This document shows, piece after piece, positions 4,150-5,971 of a stretch of 5,971 nucleotides of DNA (within the stretch, counting starts at the first letter, position 1; every line of letters begins with the position of its first letter). The position numbers were made by a program, and so were the translations under genes. A model generated the notes under the pieces. The model was given only the letters and a program-made list of their open reading frames with translations, did no database searches and was not told the origin of the DNA. The DNA is from Verrucomicrobiia bacterium. Its GTDB lineage: Bacteria > Verrucomicrobiota > Verrucomicrobiae > Limisphaerales > UBA11358. Location: positions 1 through 5,971 of the forward strand of contig JASHZU010000504.1 in the NCBI GenBank assembly GCA_030042375.1, in the 5' to 3' direction.

Positions 4150-5819
4150 ACCAGGAACCATTGACGTTCAAAGTGGCGGCGGAGGATTGGGAATTTGAGC
4201 TGATTCACCGGCTCAATTACAAAACGTTCGTCGAGGAAATTCCACAGCACCAGCCTTCGGCCTCGCAGCGGCTGGTGGATAAATTTCACGCGGAAAACAC
4301 GTACCTGATTTGCCTGGAAAATAAAAAGCTGGTGGGCATGCTGGCGGTGCGCGGCGCGCGGCCTTTTTCCCTCGACCAAAAATTACCGAACCTCGATTCC
4401 TATCTGCCGCCCGGCCGGACGATTTGTGAAATCCGCCTGCTCGCGATCGAGAAAAAATTTCGCGGCGCGCGTGGCGGCCAGGTGTTGCAGGGCATCCTGG
4501 CGCTGCTCTGGCAGCACGGCGTGGAAAAAAGTTACGACCTGGCGATCATTTCCGGCACCACGCGGCAGTTTAAACTCTACCAGCATCTCGGTTTCGTTCC
4601 CTTCGGCCCGGTGGTCGGCGGCGGCGACGCGCAATTCCAGCCGATGTACGTCACGCTTGAGACGTTTGAAGTGACGGCGCGCGAGTTTTTGCGTTCCTCG
4701 CCGGCGCGCTCGTTCCATCCCAATGCCGTGAATTTTCTGCCGGGACCGGTGGCCGTGCGGCGGGAAGTGCGCCGCGCGTTTGAACAGGCGCCGGAATCGC
4801 ATCGCGGGGAAAGCTTCAAGAAGGATTTTCAGGCCGCGAAACAAACTCTTTGCGAGCTGACCCGTGCCCAAAACGTCGAGATTTTCATGGGCTCGGGCAC
4901 GCTGGCCAACGACATGATCGCCGCGCAATTGTCGCTGCTGGGCGGTCGCGGCTTGATTTTGAACAACGGCGAGTTCGGGGAACGGCTGGTGGACCATGCG
5001 CAGCGGCTGGGCCTGGCTTTTGACACATTGGCGTTCGAATGGGGCGAACCGATTGACATGTCCCTCGTCGAGCAAAAATTCCGCAGCCGCGGCAAGGACG
5101 CTTATTCCTGGTTGTGGTGCGCGCATTGCGAGACTTCGACAGGCTATATGGCCGATCTGGATGCGCTGAAGAATTTGTGCGCGGAAACGCAAACGCGGCT
5201 GTGCCTGGATTGCATCAGCACGATTGGCGTGCTGCCGGTGGATCTGGCCGGCGTGTTTCTCGCTTCCTGCGCCAGCGGCAAAGGCTTGCGCGCGTATCCA
5301 GGGCTTTCGATGATTTTCTACAATCACACGCCGGATAACGCCGGAAAATTGCCGCGTTATTTGGACCTGGATTTTTATGCGCGGCAGGAAGGCATCCCGT
5401 TCACGTTTTCGTCCAATCTGCTCCACGCATTGCGCGCAGCAGTGCGGCGGGTGAACTGGGAAAAGCGGTTCGCGGACACGACGGAAATGTCCACGTGGCT
5501 GCGCGAGAAGCTGGTGGAAAGCGGTTTCCATTTGATTGGCGGCGCCGCGCCGGTTTCGCCGGCGGTCATTACGATTCAACTCCCGGCCGAAATGAATTCG
5601 GTGAAAATCGGCGATGCGATGCAGGAAGCGGGCTATCTCCTGAGCTACAACAGCGAGTATCTGCGCCGCAAAAATTGGATGCAAATCTGCCTGATGGGCG
5701 AATGCACGAAGGAAAAAGTCGTAGCGCTGTCCAATGCCATCCATCGCGTCTGGGTCAAACGGCGGAGCGAAGCGCAGCGCACGCAGCCGGCCGCGGCCCA
5801 TTCGCAGGCACGTCTCTAG
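4146..5819 (+). CDS. Fusion of GNAT N-acyltransferase and class V PLP aminotransferase
   Basis: This 557-residue protein has two catalytic domains. Residues 1-175 are a GNAT acyltransferase: strand and helix ICEIRLLAIEKKFRGARGG at 93-111 supplies the acyl-donor pyrophosphate loop, and LYQHLGF at 144-150 is the typical motif B. Residues 192-540 are a fold-type I class V aminotransferase: NFLPGPV at 196-202, MGSGT at 248-252, NNGEFG at 273-278, HCETSTG at 327-333, D355 in CLDCIST for the PLP nitrogen, and K379 in ASGKG as the probable Schiff-base lysine. The closest recalled relatives of the second domain are serine-glyoxylate and 2-aminoethylphosphonate-pyruvate aminotransferases. A longer open frame starts at 4050, but the ATG at 4146 overlaps the plsY stop and precedes the first GNAT strand, so I choose it. 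The last 20 residues look disordered. The substrate is unknown. Coupling to plsY suggests a lipid or acyl-amine role, and an acyl-ACP or acyl-CoA donor is possible. Confidence 0.87.
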   Translation: MNQEPLTFKVAAEDWEFELIHRLNYKTFVEEIPQHQPSASQRLVDKFHAENTYLICLENKKLVGMLAVRGARPFSLDQKLPNLDSYLPPGRTICEIRLLAIEKKFRGARGGQVLQGILALLWQHGVEKSYDLAIISGTTRQFKLYQHLGFVPFGPVVGGGDAQFQPMYVTLETFEVTAREFLRSSPARSFHPNAVNFLPGPVAVRREVRRAFEQAPESHRGESFKKDFQAAKQTLCELTRAQNVEIFMGSGTLANDMIAAQLSLLGGRGLILNNGEFGERLVDHAQRLGLAFDTLAFEWGEPIDMSLVEQKFRSRGKDAYSWLWCAHCETSTGYMADLDALKNLCAETQTRLCLDCISTIGVLPVDLAGVFLASCASGKGLRAYPGLSMIFYNHTPDNAGKLPRYLDLDFYARQEGIPFTFSSNLLHALRAAVRRVNWEKRFADTTEMSTWLREKLVESGFHLIGGAAPVSPAVITIQLPAEMNSVKIGDAMQEAGYLLSYNSEYLRRKNWMQICLMGECTKEKVVALSNAIHRVWVKRRSEAQRTQPAAAHSQARL

Positions 5820-5832
5820 ATGTGAAAGCGGA

Positions 5833-5861
5833 TTGACCCTGCACGGCGAAATCGGTTTACT
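5833..5861 (+). promoter_or_regulatory. Candidate promoter for the 3' lipoprotein gene, possibly leaderless
   Basis: TTGACC (5833-5838, 5 of 6) and TTTACT (5856-5861, 4 of 6) are 17 bp apart. A start 6-8 bases beyond the -10 falls on or next to the ATG at 5868, so the transcript would have almost no leader. The 48-bp gap also allows read-through from the fusion gene. Confidence 0.35.
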
Positions 5862-5867
5862 AGCCGG

Positions 5868-5971
5868 ATGAAATTGCGCTTTTGCCCGTCCCTTTTGCTG
5901 GCGATTCTTGCCTGTGGCTGTTTCCATCATCACGCGCCGCCGCCGGAACCTTACCAGGCGCCAGTGGCTCC
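5868..5971 (+). CDS. Probable lipoprotein, N-terminal part only
   Basis: The frame opens with ATG at 5868 and is still open at the window edge, giving 34 complete codons. The peptide begins MKLRFCPSLLLAILACGCFH: a short basic start, a hydrophobic core and an ILAC lipobox, so the mature protein would probably begin at the lipidated Cys16 and be anchored in a membrane. A second cysteine two residues on (C18), three histidines and a Pro-rich run (APPPEPYQAPVAP) follow, typical of a flexible lipoprotein linker. The domain that would define its function lies outside the window. No Shine-Dalgarno is seen. It follows the fusion gene by 48 bp on the same strand and may share its transcript. Confidence 0.65.
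   Translation, partial: MKLRFCPSLLLAILACGCFHHHAPPPEPYQAPVA

Noticed and set aside
4383..5933. 516-residue minus-strand open frame opposite the fusion gene
   Set aside because: It is antisense to a protein with clear catalytic motifs. Its composition, rich in Arg, His, Gln and Ala, is what GC-rich codons give on the reverse strand.

Overview
The window looks like chromosomal DNA of a Verrucomicrobiota bacterium, probably a Pedosphaera/Limisphaerales-type soil or freshwater lineage. This is inferred from gene style, not from a marker gene. The clues are a secreted collagen-like protein with the 'YQGQL ... PRQPI..VPYALYA' N-terminal domain, weak or absent Shine-Dalgarno sequences, an intergenic region full of short-period repeats, and a GNAT/aminotransferase fusion protein. 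All genes recognised here are on the plus strand. There is no rRNA, tRNA, insertion sequence, integrase or CRISPR array.

Layout. Positions 1-446 are non-coding: a degenerate 10-bp repeat array (31-80), a small hairpin (117-134), and a good sigma70-type promoter (376-404). A 569-residue exported collagen-like protein follows (447-2156). Its parts are a signal peptide, a beta-rich N-terminal domain, about 47 Gly-X-Y triplets, an Asn/Asp/Gly/Phe-rich repeat region, and a C-terminal tail resembling the S74 intramolecular chaperone that appears to lack the catalytic lysine. Positions 2157-2639 are a repeat-rich intergenic region with arrays of period 7, 10 and 8 bp and a 7-bp-stem hairpin. The 10-bp array here is the same family as the one at 31-80 but in the opposite orientation, so the collagen-like gene is bracketed by inverted repeat arrays.

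The right half is envelope and lipid related. It holds an MlaF-type ABC ATPase (2640-3464), then a promoter with a perfect TATAAT, then plsY (3526-4149), the membrane glycerol-3-phosphate acyltransferase. plsY overlaps by 4 bp (ATGA) the start of a 557-residue fusion of a GNAT N-acyltransferase domain and a class V PLP aminotransferase (4146-5819). The start of a probable lipoprotein (from 5868) runs off the right edge.

How the genes may work together. PlsY makes lysophosphatidate, and MlaF-type ATPases power phospholipid movement between membranes. The fusion protein, translationally coupled to plsY, could make an amine by transamination and acylate it, or acylate a related metabolite. An amino-lipid or N-acyl-amine pathway is an attractive hypothesis, but the sequence does not reveal the substrate. 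This fusion and the inverted repeat arrays are the two observations most worth following up.
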